NCBI GenBank assembly: GCA_030528815.1
Contig: JAUMYE010000031.1
Location: 1-9,911, forward strand
Length of the DNA stretch: 9,911 nucleotides
Direction of reading: 5' to 3'
Origin: Candidatus Saccharimonadota bacterium
Lineage (GTDB): Bacteria > Patescibacteriota > Saccharimonadia > Saccharimonadales > Saccharimonadaceae
A program made the translations under genes and the position numbers. Shown piece by piece: positions 1 to 7,253 of the stretch. How positions within the stretch are numbered: position 1 is the first letter of the stretch; every line of letters starts with the position of its first letter. The notes beneath the pieces were generated by a model that did not search any database, was not told the DNA's origin, and saw only the letters and a list, made by a program, of their open reading frames with translations.

Positions 1-561
1 AGACAGGGTAGCATGACATCTGAACAGCTTTCAATTATGCTAGGTACTACAAATGATCCGGCAATGGATGCTGCGATTACGCGAAGGCTCAGGCAGCAAG
101 GAGATAACGGCCGTGATGCGCTTGCCAATAGAATTGATCAGCTCGAAACTACGGGTGGTGCACAAGCAGAGACGGCTCTTACGAATATTGCTGGCGAGTT
201 GAACCGCGGTCGTGAACAGCTCAGGAATGAAGATATGGTTATGTCTGACTGGGCAAGAGATGTTACGACTAACGGTGTTGCTGCCGCTGGTAGGCTATCT
301 ACGCGTCAGCTTACTAACGATCAGGTTAACAGAACTACGGGTGCAAGCTTCAAGACGATGGATACTCGTGCTGTAGACAATTATCTCAATCAGATACGTC
401 AGAACTCTGGTACGCAGGCGGCCGCACATGTACAGCAATCAGTTCGAGATTTGCTTAGCAGTAGTAATGCTAGCGAGCTGTCGGTAGAAAAGAGAAGAAT
501 GCTCGAGCAATTTGCTTCCGAGAATCTAAGTGGCCCATCAACGGGTTCGTGGCTAGCGTAA
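1..561 (+). CDS. C-terminal tail of a VirB6-like membrane protein (5' partial)
   Basis: The reading frame is open from base 1 (R-Q-G-S before the Met at 13), so the ATG at 13 is probably an internal Met and the gene starts to the left of the window. The 186 visible residues are hydrophilic, rich in Ala, Asn, Gln, Thr and Arg, with no membrane segment or Cys. Two patches resemble the cytoplasmic tails of the VirB6-like proteins downstream. The patch A-I-T-R-R-L followed by G-R-D-A-L-A-N matches T-N-K-L-K...G-R-A-A-L-A-N of the 4499 gene, and S-F-K-T-M-D-T (near residue 120) matches S-V-A-N-M-D-T. It lacks the final tail module (Q-A-x-Y...G-D...M-E-A...R-N-A-A) found in the other two. I infer that it is the end of a fourth paralogue; a free-standing 182-residue protein is the less likely alternative. 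The next gene begins 40 nt later with its own promoter. Confidence 0.7.
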   Translation, partial: RQGSMTSEQLSIMLGTTNDPAMDAAITRRLRQQGDNGRDALANRIDQLETTGGAQAETALTNIAGELNRGREQLRNEDMVMSDWARDVTTNGVAAAGRLSTRQLTNDQVNRTTGASFKTMDTRAVDNYLNQIRQNSGTQAAAHVQQSVRDLLSSSNASELSVEKRRMLEQFASENLSGPSTGSWLA

Positions 562-586
562 ACAAAATAAATAAGCATAAACTTTG

Positions 587-595
587 TGGTAAAAT
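587..595 (+). promoter_or_regulatory. Extended -10 promoter, predicted leaderless start at 602
   Basis: TGG-TAAAAT matches an extended -10 element (TGN followed by TANAAT). Exactly six bases separate the hexamer (590-595) from the ATG at 602, so the A of the ATG falls where +1 is expected. There is no TTGACA-like -35 box at the usual spacing and no Shine-Dalgarno sequence, both consistent with an extended -10 promoter producing a leaderless mRNA. The same arrangement precedes two other genes in the window. Confidence 0.65.
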
Positions 596-601
596 AAAAA
601 T

Positions 602-1810
602 ATGGATAAGAGCAATCAGGCGGCTCAAAACAACAACAATCCCGCCAAGGACAATTCTTTTGCAGACGGTACAAATAATGCGCTTCCTGCTAGCAAAGAT
701 GCGCAGCTAGAAGAGCTTAGAAGTCAGGTAGATAACCGCGCGTATGCTACATCTTCTCACGATCGCGCGAATGCATTTAGTGTTACAAATACAAACTATG
801 AACCAGAGGTTACTGTTGCGGGTTCTGCAACATCTTTTGGTCATGGCGAAGAAGATAATAACTTCCAGTTTATTTCCGGTGAGCCAGATTTGCCGCCAGC
901 TCCAGAACCAGAACCAATGCCTGTTGCTCCAGTTGTTGAAGAACCGGTTGTGCCTGAACCGGAACCAATGCCAACTCCAGCTCCAGAACCAGAACCTGTC
1001 GAGGAAGAACTTCCTCCGCCAGCGCCTGAGTTTAAGCCTGCGCCGGCTCCAGAACCGGCTCCTGTTCAGAATTTCTTTGCTCCAGAACCAGAAGTCGAGC
1101 GTAAGAAAGCTTTGTCTTTGCCGCTAATTATTTTGATTGCTCTTGGCATTATCGTCTTGATTGGTGGCGGTATTTTCGCATTCTATGTCTTGAACAAGAA
1201 AAACGAGCCACAGAATCCAAGTAAGCCTGCGGAAAGCGACGGCAAAGTGAGCTACGAAGAATACAACAATAAGATCAAGAATAGACAGGCTCTAAACTGT
1301 ACTGCAACTTATAACAAATCGTCACATAACGGTTCGGATTACGCCGAAGGTGAGTATGACATCTTTGCCGAGAAAGCTTGGACGATTGCTGCCGACGATG
1401 GTTGGAAGAATGTCTTTATTAGTAACTATGACTTTAGCTCTGCGAAGGCCAAAGAAAACTCTATCGTAAACCGTTACGATTTGAAATATAGGCCAAGCTC
1501 AATCTATATCGAGAATAATACTGCATATATCTGGTCTGTAACTAAGACTCCACGTGCAGGTGGTGATGGCAAGGCTGTCTATCGTATTACGGATGCCTAT
1601 GAAGGCATTGCTCCAACACTCGAAGTTGACCGCGAACAAATAGAAAATGCTCTCGAAACAAACTTGTATGATAATTTCCAAATGAGCTCTGCTGATGCAA
1701 ATGATACTGAGGCGGGCGACGTTACTATCGTTTGTAAAGATGCGGATATGAGTGAATTTGCAGAGCTACTAAAAGCACGAAAGGCTGAAATTAGCTCTAA
1801 CAATGACTAA
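602..1810 (+). CDS. Single-pass membrane protein with Pro/Glu-rich arm and exported Cys-pair domain
   Basis: A 402-residue protein not recognised as a named family. Residues 1-93 are polar and Asn-rich. Residues 94-165 are a Pro/Glu repeat (P-E-P-E-P, P-A-P-E-P). One membrane helix spans about 173-198, preceded by R-K-K, and a C-terminal domain runs about 212-402. There is no signal peptide, so the expected topology is N-in/C-out. The C-terminal domain is paralogous to that of the 7254 gene: shared features are Cys233, D-D-G-W-K-N (265-270), Y-I-W (309-311) and Cys378, the two Cys probably forming a disulfide outside. The layout of short arm, one helix and exported domain recalls VirB8/TrbF, while the x-Y-x-W strand pattern loosely recalls LolA-like lipoprotein folds; neither is established. 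It shares an 8-nt overlap with the VirB6-like gene downstream, suggesting stoichiometric co-production and a joint complex. Start choice rests on the -10 element six bases upstream. Confidence 0.85.
   Translation: MDKSNQAAQNNNNPAKDNSFADGTNNALPASKDAQLEELRSQVDNRAYATSSHDRANAFSVTNTNYEPEVTVAGSATSFGHGEEDNNFQFISGEPDLPPAPEPEPMPVAPVVEEPVVPEPEPMPTPAPEPEPVEEELPPPAPEFKPAPAPEPAPVQNFFAPEPEVERKKALSLPLIILIALGIIVLIGGGIFAFYVLNKKNEPQNPSKPAESDGKVSYEEYNNKIKNRQALNCTATYNKSSHNGSDYAEGEYDIFAEKAWTIAADDGWKNVFISNYDFSSAKAKENSIVNRYDLKYRPSSIYIENNTAYIWSVTKTPRAGGDGKAVYRITDAYEGIAPTLEVDREQIENALETNLYDNFQMSSADANDTEAGDVTIVCKDADMSEFAELLKARKAEISSNND
881..1096 (+). repeat. Pro/Glu-rich degenerate coding repeat
   Basis: Irregular repeats of ccagaacca / ccagctcca-type units encode P-E-P, P-A-P and P-E-P-E-P runs (residues 94-165 of the host protein). 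Such segments form stiff, extended spacers, as in TonB. Here the segment lies before the membrane helix, so it is predicted to be cytoplasmic. The paralogue at 7254 lacks it, so it is an acquired or expanded element. The repetition also creates a spurious Leu/Gln-rich frame at 744-1127. Confidence 0.85.
1803..1810 (+). promoter_or_regulatory. 8-nt stop/start overlap (translational coupling)
   Basis: ATGACTAA contains both the start codon of the VirB6-like gene (1803) and the stop codon of the upstream gene (1808-1810). No convincing Shine-Dalgarno sequence precedes it, so initiation probably depends on ribosomes that have just terminated. The equivalent junction at 7993-8000 has the same length and nearly the same sequence (ATGATTAA). 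Confidence 0.75.
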
Positions 1811-4475
1811 AAAATGGCTTGTAAGATTTGGATTTATTCTTCTTGCCTCTGTTGTGTTTGGGCAGAATGTTTTTGCTGACCCAACAACTACTTGTGTAAA
1901 TACGCACGATTATCTCTATGGCGTAAATTACGAAAAGGTCGTTAAGCCGAATAGCTCGATTCACGTCTCGGGGGTTATTGGTGGCCCTAATAAGAGTGCG
2001 GCTATTCATGAGTATACTGAAGATGACGTCAAGATTACTGATTCTAGCCATAACGAAAACGTTACGGCAAAATACCAGGTTTATAAAGTCAGAAAACAAC
2101 AGGATGGCACCTATAAATTTTGGGGCTCCAAATCTTCTGGCTCTATTTCGAATGTAAATGTTAATCAGGGTATAGATAAAGACGGTAATAATATTTATGG
2201 CCCTATCCCTCTAGAAGACCAGTACCCAGCTTTTTACGAGTATAGCTTTAATATTTGTATTCGTGAGGCGGATGCTTCGACGGCGTATTGTAGGGAATAC
2301 AATAACAAGAATTACAACAACCGAGTCATCGAACAAAATGGTATGCCTGTTGCCGATGATTATGATGGCTGTCCAGAAATGTTGCCTACCGTTGCGGACG
2401 AAAAGGTCGGTTACGAAGAGGTAGAAAAAGAGGATGATGAAGATATTGCGGATACTTGTAGGTCTACGAATGGCCTAATCGGTTGGATTACCTGTCCGCT
2501 TTTGACGGGTCTCGGCGACGCTATTACGAGTCTCTACGAAGATGTGATTGCGGACATGTTGCGACTAGAACCAGAGCTCCTAAATAGGAATGGTGGCGGA
2601 GCTCCTGTTTTTAATGCGTGGTCATGGTTTAGAAATATAGCTAATGGCTTGCTTGTCGTAGTTATTATTGCGATGATTTTCTCTCAAATTTCTGGCCTTG
2701 GCATTACGAACTATGGCATCAAGAAATTGTTGCCGCGCGTAATTATTTCGGCCGTTCTAGTAAATATGTCCTATATTATCTGCCAGGCAGCAGTTGATCT
2801 CTCGAATATTGTCGGTACGAATATCGGTGGCTTCTTTGATGTCGCTCTAACAGATTTGAGTGTTTCGGCGGGCGCTATTGTGCTTGCTGTTGGCTTGATT
2901 GCGGCAACGATTTTTGCTGTTATTATGATTCCTGCCTTGATGCCACCGCTCATCATGGGCTTCCTTGGTATCTTGGGCGGTGTCTTGATTTTGATTATCT
3001 CTCTCGGTTTGCGCCAGGCTTTAGCGATCATTCTCGTAACGGTTGCTCCGATTGCGTTTATTTGTAATATTTTGCCAAACACTCAGTCAATATTTAAGAA
3101 GTGGTTTGATTTATTGAAGGGTGTTCTGATTGCCTATCCTATCGCCAGTATTATGGTTTATGGTGGCGCAATGACAGCGCAAATTTTGCACGAAGTTTGG
3201 GATACGGATGCATCTAATCGTTTGCTAACTACGGTGGCAGATTTGGCAGCTCTAATTATTTGTGTTGTACCGTATTATTTTATTCCGAAGACTATTACGG
3301 CTTCTCTTGGTGCAATCCAGAACATGATTAGTAAGATTCAGAGAAGTACAAGTAGAACTGCGAACCGTGTTGTTAGTGGCAGTACCTTTATGTCGAATCG
3401 TATGCAGGATCAGGCAGATAGAAAAGCTTTACGTCTAGCTGGTGTGAGAATTCGCAATGGTCAGCTAGTTCAGCGACGCGGCAGAAGAGCGAGCCAGAAT
3501 ATGTATCTTCCTGGCGCTCAAGCTGTTCTTAATAAACGTAATAGGCGTAATGATATCGCTCAGAATCCTGATGTCTTCAGGAATGAACAGTTCCAGAAAC
3601 AGGTTGGCCTTGAAGAGAAGCGTCTTGAGACGATGAATTATTCTACTGACGAGCTTGGCGAAGAGCTAGAGCGCGCACAGGCGAGCGGTAATCATGCAAG
3701 GGTTGCAGCCTGCACGAGAAAGCTATCCGCGACTAGTGATGGCCGTACAGTTTTGCATGATAATATGCAGACGCACAACTATGACGACGAAACTGCAGAC
3801 GCAATGGCAAATGCTTTCTCTCAGGAAGAGCTTTACGATATGGCCAAAGAGTCTCCGTATATTGCACAGCACCTCTTGGATGTTAAAAATGGTAACCATG
3901 GCAATATTAATTACACTCGCCTCAGCGACGATCTTCTCAGTACATTGTCTGGTCAAGATTACCTCAAGATGGACGACCGCGATTCGCATCGTATGGCTAC
4001 CGAGGCGGGCGCAAACTTGGGCGGCGCTATGGCGGCTAACCTACAGAGGATGATGGAAGAAGCTCAGAGTAATCCTGAGTTGTCTCAGCATATTAATGCT
4101 CAGGCGCGTCAAGACATTACTGACTTTACGACTCAGCGCAACAATGCGGTGTCTGCTAATGCTGGCGTAATCGAGAGCGGTAGTGCTTCTGCAATTAGTT
4201 CTGGTAGGTTTACAAACGAAGTTGATTACTATCAGGCAGAATACGAAAGGAATGCGCGCAATGGCGATACTGTCGGTATGGAAGCTGCTGAACGGGCCTT
4301 TAGAAATGCGGCTACGCGCACGGGTTCGACCATTAATGCTGCCACGGTTGAGGAAACTTTGTCTGGTTGGCGTACGAATGTTACGCAAGCTTCGTTTACC
4401 GGTGATGAGCGTGTTCGCGGCGCAATTCGCGCTTCGGTGGGCCTAGTCCGCGCAAGAGAGAACAGATTCCGCTAA
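1803..4475 (+). CDS. TrbL/VirB6-like polytopic membrane protein A with exported N-terminal domain
   Basis: An 890-residue protein. A signal peptide (1-25, cleavage after V-F-A) leads into an exported domain (26 to about 270) with six Cys (31, 152, 163, 190, 219, 231); the last two frame G-L-I-G-W-I-T-C-P-L-L. About seven membrane helices follow (roughly 281-299, 310-330, 354-377, 380-401, 405-424, 438-460, 474-496), then a cytoplasmic tail of about 385 residues. Positive residues (G-I-K-K-L-L-P-R, F-K-K-W-F, K/R-rich tail) fall on the predicted inner side. The stretch A-P-I-A-F...L-P-N-T...F-K-K-W-F resembles the conserved core of VirB6/TrbL, the inner-membrane channel component of type IV secretion systems. 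Ordinary VirB6 proteins lack a signal peptide and are far shorter. It is coupled to the preceding single-pass protein. Family assignment is by motif and topology only; a dedicated CPR-specific family is possible. Confidence 0.85.
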   Translation: MTKKWLVRFGFILLASVVFGQNVFADPTTTCVNTHDYLYGVNYEKVVKPNSSIHVSGVIGGPNKSAAIHEYTEDDVKITDSSHNENVTAKYQVYKVRKQQDGTYKFWGSKSSGSISNVNVNQGIDKDGNNIYGPIPLEDQYPAFYEYSFNICIREADASTAYCREYNNKNYNNRVIEQNGMPVADDYDGCPEMLPTVADEKVGYEEVEKEDDEDIADTCRSTNGLIGWITCPLLTGLGDAITSLYEDVIADMLRLEPELLNRNGGGAPVFNAWSWFRNIANGLLVVVIIAMIFSQISGLGITNYGIKKLLPRVIISAVLVNMSYIICQAAVDLSNIVGTNIGGFFDVALTDLSVSAGAIVLAVGLIAATIFAVIMIPALMPPLIMGFLGILGGVLILIISLGLRQALAIILVTVAPIAFICNILPNTQSIFKKWFDLLKGVLIAYPIASIMVYGGAMTAQILHEVWDTDASNRLLTTVADLAALIICVVPYYFIPKTITASLGAIQNMISKIQRSTSRTANRVVSGSTFMSNRMQDQADRKALRLAGVRIRNGQLVQRRGRRASQNMYLPGAQAVLNKRNRRNDIAQNPDVFRNEQFQKQVGLEEKRLETMNYSTDELGEELERAQASGNHARVAACTRKLSATSDGRTVLHDNMQTHNYDDETADAMANAFSQEELYDMAKESPYIAQHLLDVKNGNHGNINYTRLSDDLLSTLSGQDYLKMDDRDSHRMATEAGANLGGAMAANLQRMMEEAQSNPELSQHINAQARQDITDFTTQRNNAVSANAGVIESGSASAISSGRFTNEVDYYQAEYERNARNGDTVGMEAAERAFRNAATRTGSTINAATVEETLSGWRTNVTQASFTGDERVRGAIRASVGLVRARENRFR

Positions 4476-4483
4476 TGCTAATA

Positions 4484-4492
4484 TGGTAAAAT
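4484..4492 (+). promoter_or_regulatory. Extended -10 promoter, predicted leaderless start at 4499
   Basis: TGG-TAAAAT lies in the 23-nt space between the stop at 4473-4475 and the ATG at 4499. The hexamer is 4487-4492. Six bases later lies the ATG at 4499, the same spacing as at 602 and 7254. The in-frame ATG at 4493 abuts the hexamer and would lie upstream of the predicted +1. No -35 box is evident. Confidence 0.6.
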
Positions 4493-4498
4493 ATGATT

Positions 4499-7210
4499 AT
4501 GATTAGGGGCTGGGTCAACAAACAAAAAAAGAGTAAAAAATCTCTAGTAAAGCTAAAAATTCTATTTTTGGCAGTTTTTAGCGCTTTTGCTCCAGTTTCG
4601 GCAGCTTTCGCAGACGGCATAGATTGTAGTACGTTTGATCAAGTTTCGATATCGTCCATTGATGTCGACAAAGATGGCAACGTCGAGTTGAGCGGCTATA
4701 TTCATGACGGGAATAACGGTGCTGCTAAGAATGAATACGAGAAGAATAGCTTCGCTGCGACCTCTTTTGGAATCACGGTTTCTACGAGCGGCGTGCCTGG
4801 CGTTGAGGATGGTACTGGAATGTCGTCTTCGGATCGGGAAATAAAGGTTACGAAATTCGAGAAGCAGGACGACGGACGATATTATTTTGAAGCGGAAGAT
4901 GAGATACAACTGGCGTCCGCTGTGGATATAAGTCAGGTTGCGACGGGTGGCGGAGGTATGAATCGTCAACCGTTCTATATGTGGTCCGTTGGCGCATGTG
5001 TCCTAAACAAGGATGCCGACAAAGCAACTTGTGATTTCAGAAAAGGGTTAATAGGCATCAATAGTACTGAAATGGCGTACGGTTACGATTATGACCTTAT
5101 GCGTAAGGGCGACACTACTACTTGTTCTGGAATGACACTTTTTAGACCTATAGACGTACATATTCATAGTAATATTGCGGATAGGTGTCTAGATGAAGCT
5201 TCTGGTCTTTTTGGCTGGGTGTCTTGTCCGTTGCTCTATACCGCATCTGATTTTATTACGGATATATATACGAATGTCATAGAAGATTGGCTTTTGGTTG
5301 AGCCGCAATTATTTACGCGGTCTGGCGAGGGAAATAACGTCTACAAAGCTTGGTCTAGATTTAGAGATATAGCGAATATAGCAGTAGTTTTGTTGTTATT
5401 GATAATTATTCTCTCTCAAATAACAGGGTTCGGTATCTCTAATTATGGTATCAAGAAGGCATTGCCGCGCCTTATTACGGCTGCGATTTTAATCAATCTT
5501 TCATATATTGTTTGCCAGGCGGCTATTGATCTAAGCAATATTGTTGGTTTTGGCCTAAAGGGGATACTAGAGGGTGAAATGAATGCTATTAGTCAGATAA
5601 CCACTGCCTCTAGTACCGTGACTTTGGGTGCGGGAGCAATCCTGTTTGTTGCTGGGCTTATTGCATTGATTCTTGTAATGATATTCGTTAACCCAGCGCT
5701 TCTATTGTTTGCGCTTGCTGCTCTCATTGTTGCCTTGATTGCGATTCTGTTCCTATTCATTACGATGGGTATCCGTCAAGCGATGATGATTTTGGCAGTG
5801 ACTGTTTCTCCGATTGCTTTTGCTTGTTATGTTTTGCCTGGTACGAAGTCGGTATATAAGAAGTGGTTCGATTTATGCAAGGGCTTGCTATTATCCTATC
5901 CAATCGCCAGCTTGATGGTCTATGGTGGCGCCTTGCTTGGTAGAATTATGGCGAGTGTCTGGGGTGATGGTTTGCTTACTTTTTCTAGCGCTTTAGTAAT
6001 TACGGTTGCGCCATTCTTCTTTATTCCAAAAACAATTTCGGCTTCATTGGGCGCTGTTAATAAAATAGTAGATAACATTAGAAATAATGTAACTGGTCGC
6101 GCAAGGAACCGCCTTAATAGATCTGGTCTTGGCCAGGATCTCAGAAGGGCTGGCGACGAAAGAAGGATGCAACGTTGGGCAAGAATGCCAGGCGGTGCTG
6201 CTTATCGAAGACAGGCTGATGCTATTAATGCAAGGCATAGGCGTGTACAGGATTATAGAAATAACCCGGACATGGTAAGGCAGGAAGAGGCGCTTGCTAA
6301 AGTTAGGGAGAACGAGAGTCATATTGATTCCGCTAACGAAACTGTTCAGGATATGACCGCAAATCTAAATGCTGCGCTTGCTGCGGATGCTAGCGATGAT
6401 AATAACGCTCTAATTACGGCCTATACCAACAAGCTTAAAGAGTCTAGCGAAGGTCGTGCGGCGCTTGCTAATATTTTTGCCACTCGTACGGCTGGTCCAA
6501 ATGCGTTAAGCGATGAATCATTCAATGCTATGATGTCTAGTTTTGGCGCAGACGAGATTGATGCTTTGCGCGAAGTGAGCCCACATATGGCTACCTATAT
6601 CGAAGGTGTCAAGAATGGAACTATAGGGCGTGGCGATTACAATACTATCAATGTATTTAACTCTGGTATGTTGGATAACCTCACGGAAGAAAGTGTTGCC
6701 AATATGGATACTGCAGAATTCAACGAAATCGTGAGTCAGCTTACTGCTAACCCTGCAAACAATAACAGTAGACAGGCTGTCGAGTTTGCTAGGATTGCCG
6801 AACGCCTTGCGAATAATGAGAAGTTGGCGCCAAGTCTCAACAGTCAAAAGCTCGATGCTCTTACTGGCGCAAACGGCTTCTTGACTCAGCGCAATAGCCG
6901 CATTAGGGCTACGGCAGGTAGTGCATTTGGTGCTTATAACGGTATGAATTCTGCTCAATTGAATGCTCAGGCTCAGGCAGATTACAATGCTGCGGCTGCG
7001 GCTGGCGATGCCGAGAGAATGGAGGCTGTCGCCTTTGCCTATAGAAACGCCGCTGCTAACCGAACGAACGATGCAGCTGTAGAAGCGGCCAGAACGAATA
7101 TTGATAGCTGGGCAAATGGCGCTCGTGCTGCTGCTCAGGCTAATGGCCATCAAGACGTAATCGGTGCTCAGCTTGACCTAATTAGTATGCCTGGACACAG
7201 AATTGCTTAA
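4499..7210 (+). CDS. TrbL/VirB6-like polytopic membrane protein B with exported N-terminal domain
   Basis: A 903-residue paralogue of the 1803 gene; an alternative in-frame ATG at 4493 would add M-I. The 4499 start is preferred because it sits exactly where the promoter rule places +1. A Lys-rich n-region and hydrophobic core end in A-F-A (36-38), followed by an exported domain with six Cys (43, 167, 178, 209, 230, 243) in the same order and similar spacing as protein A. Next come S-G-L-F-G-W-V-S-C-P-L-L, seven predicted membrane helices (about 293 to 510), and a tail of about 390 residues. Shared core motifs include S-Q-I-T-G-F-G-I-S-N-Y-G-I-K-K, Y-I-V-C-Q-A-A-I-D-L-S-N, I-R-Q-A, S-P-I-A-F...L-P-G-T...K-K-W-F and Y-P-I-A-S...V-Y-G-G. 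Unlike A and C, it has no small single-pass partner before it. Inferred role: a non-identical VirB6-type subunit of the same apparatus. Confidence 0.85.
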   Translation: MIRGWVNKQKKSKKSLVKLKILFLAVFSAFAPVSAAFADGIDCSTFDQVSISSIDVDKDGNVELSGYIHDGNNGAAKNEYEKNSFAATSFGITVSTSGVPGVEDGTGMSSSDREIKVTKFEKQDDGRYYFEAEDEIQLASAVDISQVATGGGGMNRQPFYMWSVGACVLNKDADKATCDFRKGLIGINSTEMAYGYDYDLMRKGDTTTCSGMTLFRPIDVHIHSNIADRCLDEASGLFGWVSCPLLYTASDFITDIYTNVIEDWLLVEPQLFTRSGEGNNVYKAWSRFRDIANIAVVLLLLIIILSQITGFGISNYGIKKALPRLITAAILINLSYIVCQAAIDLSNIVGFGLKGILEGEMNAISQITTASSTVTLGAGAILFVAGLIALILVMIFVNPALLLFALAALIVALIAILFLFITMGIRQAMMILAVTVSPIAFACYVLPGTKSVYKKWFDLCKGLLLSYPIASLMVYGGALLGRIMASVWGDGLLTFSSALVITVAPFFFIPKTISASLGAVNKIVDNIRNNVTGRARNRLNRSGLGQDLRRAGDERRMQRWARMPGGAAYRRQADAINARHRRVQDYRNNPDMVRQEEALAKVRENESHIDSANETVQDMTANLNAALAADASDDNNALITAYTNKLKESSEGRAALANIFATRTAGPNALSDESFNAMMSSFGADEIDALREVSPHMATYIEGVKNGTIGRGDYNTINVFNSGMLDNLTEESVANMDTAEFNEIVSQLTANPANNNSRQAVEFARIAERLANNEKLAPSLNSQKLDALTGANGFLTQRNSRIRATAGSAFGAYNGMNSAQLNAQAQADYNAAAAAGDAERMEAVAFAYRNAAANRTNDAAVEAARTNIDSWANGARAAAQANGHQDVIGAQLDLISMPGHRIA

Positions 7211-7237
7211 TTAGCTATAAAATAGCATAAGCGTTTT
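7205..7237 (+). terminator. Weak hairpin with short T-run after the 4499 gene
   Basis: GCTTA (7205-7209) can pair with TAAGC (7228-7232), and GCTAT (7214-7218) with ATAGC (7222-7226) around an AAA loop, leaving an asymmetric internal loop. GTTTT follows at 7233-7237. This is the only terminator-like structure seen between genes. The stem is AT-rich and interrupted, overlaps the stop codon (7208-7210), and the T-run is short, so it may be only a weak or partial terminator, or chance. Confidence 0.25.
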
Positions 7238-7238
7238 A

Positions 7239-7247
7239 TGATAAAAT
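7239..7247 (+). promoter_or_regulatory. Extended -10 promoter, predicted leaderless start at 7254
   Basis: TGA-TAAAAT (hexamer 7242-7247) is followed by six bases (aaaaac) and the ATG at 7254, again placing +1 on the start codon. No Shine-Dalgarno sequence and no -35 box are seen. A second TATAAAAT at 7216-7223 lies upstream but does not place +1 on an ATG. Confidence 0.65.
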
Positions 7248-7253
7248 AAAAAC

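Noticed and set aside
13..561. Complete small gene starting at the ATG at 13
   Set aside because: The frame is open back to base 1, no -10 element or Shine-Dalgarno sequence can be seen in the 12 bases available, and the content matches the tails of VirB6-like proteins, so an incoming partial gene is more likely.
744..1127. Overlapping + strand frame rich in Leu and Gln
   Set aside because: It is a shifted reading of the Pro/Glu repeat of the 602 gene; the low-complexity composition follows from the repeat, and no promoter or ribosome binding site precedes it.
6518..7153. Minus-strand open frame of about 211 codons
   Set aside because: Lies wholly antisense to the conserved tail of VirB6-like protein B, has no recognisable domain or initiation signal, and is best explained as a shadow of that gene's codon use.
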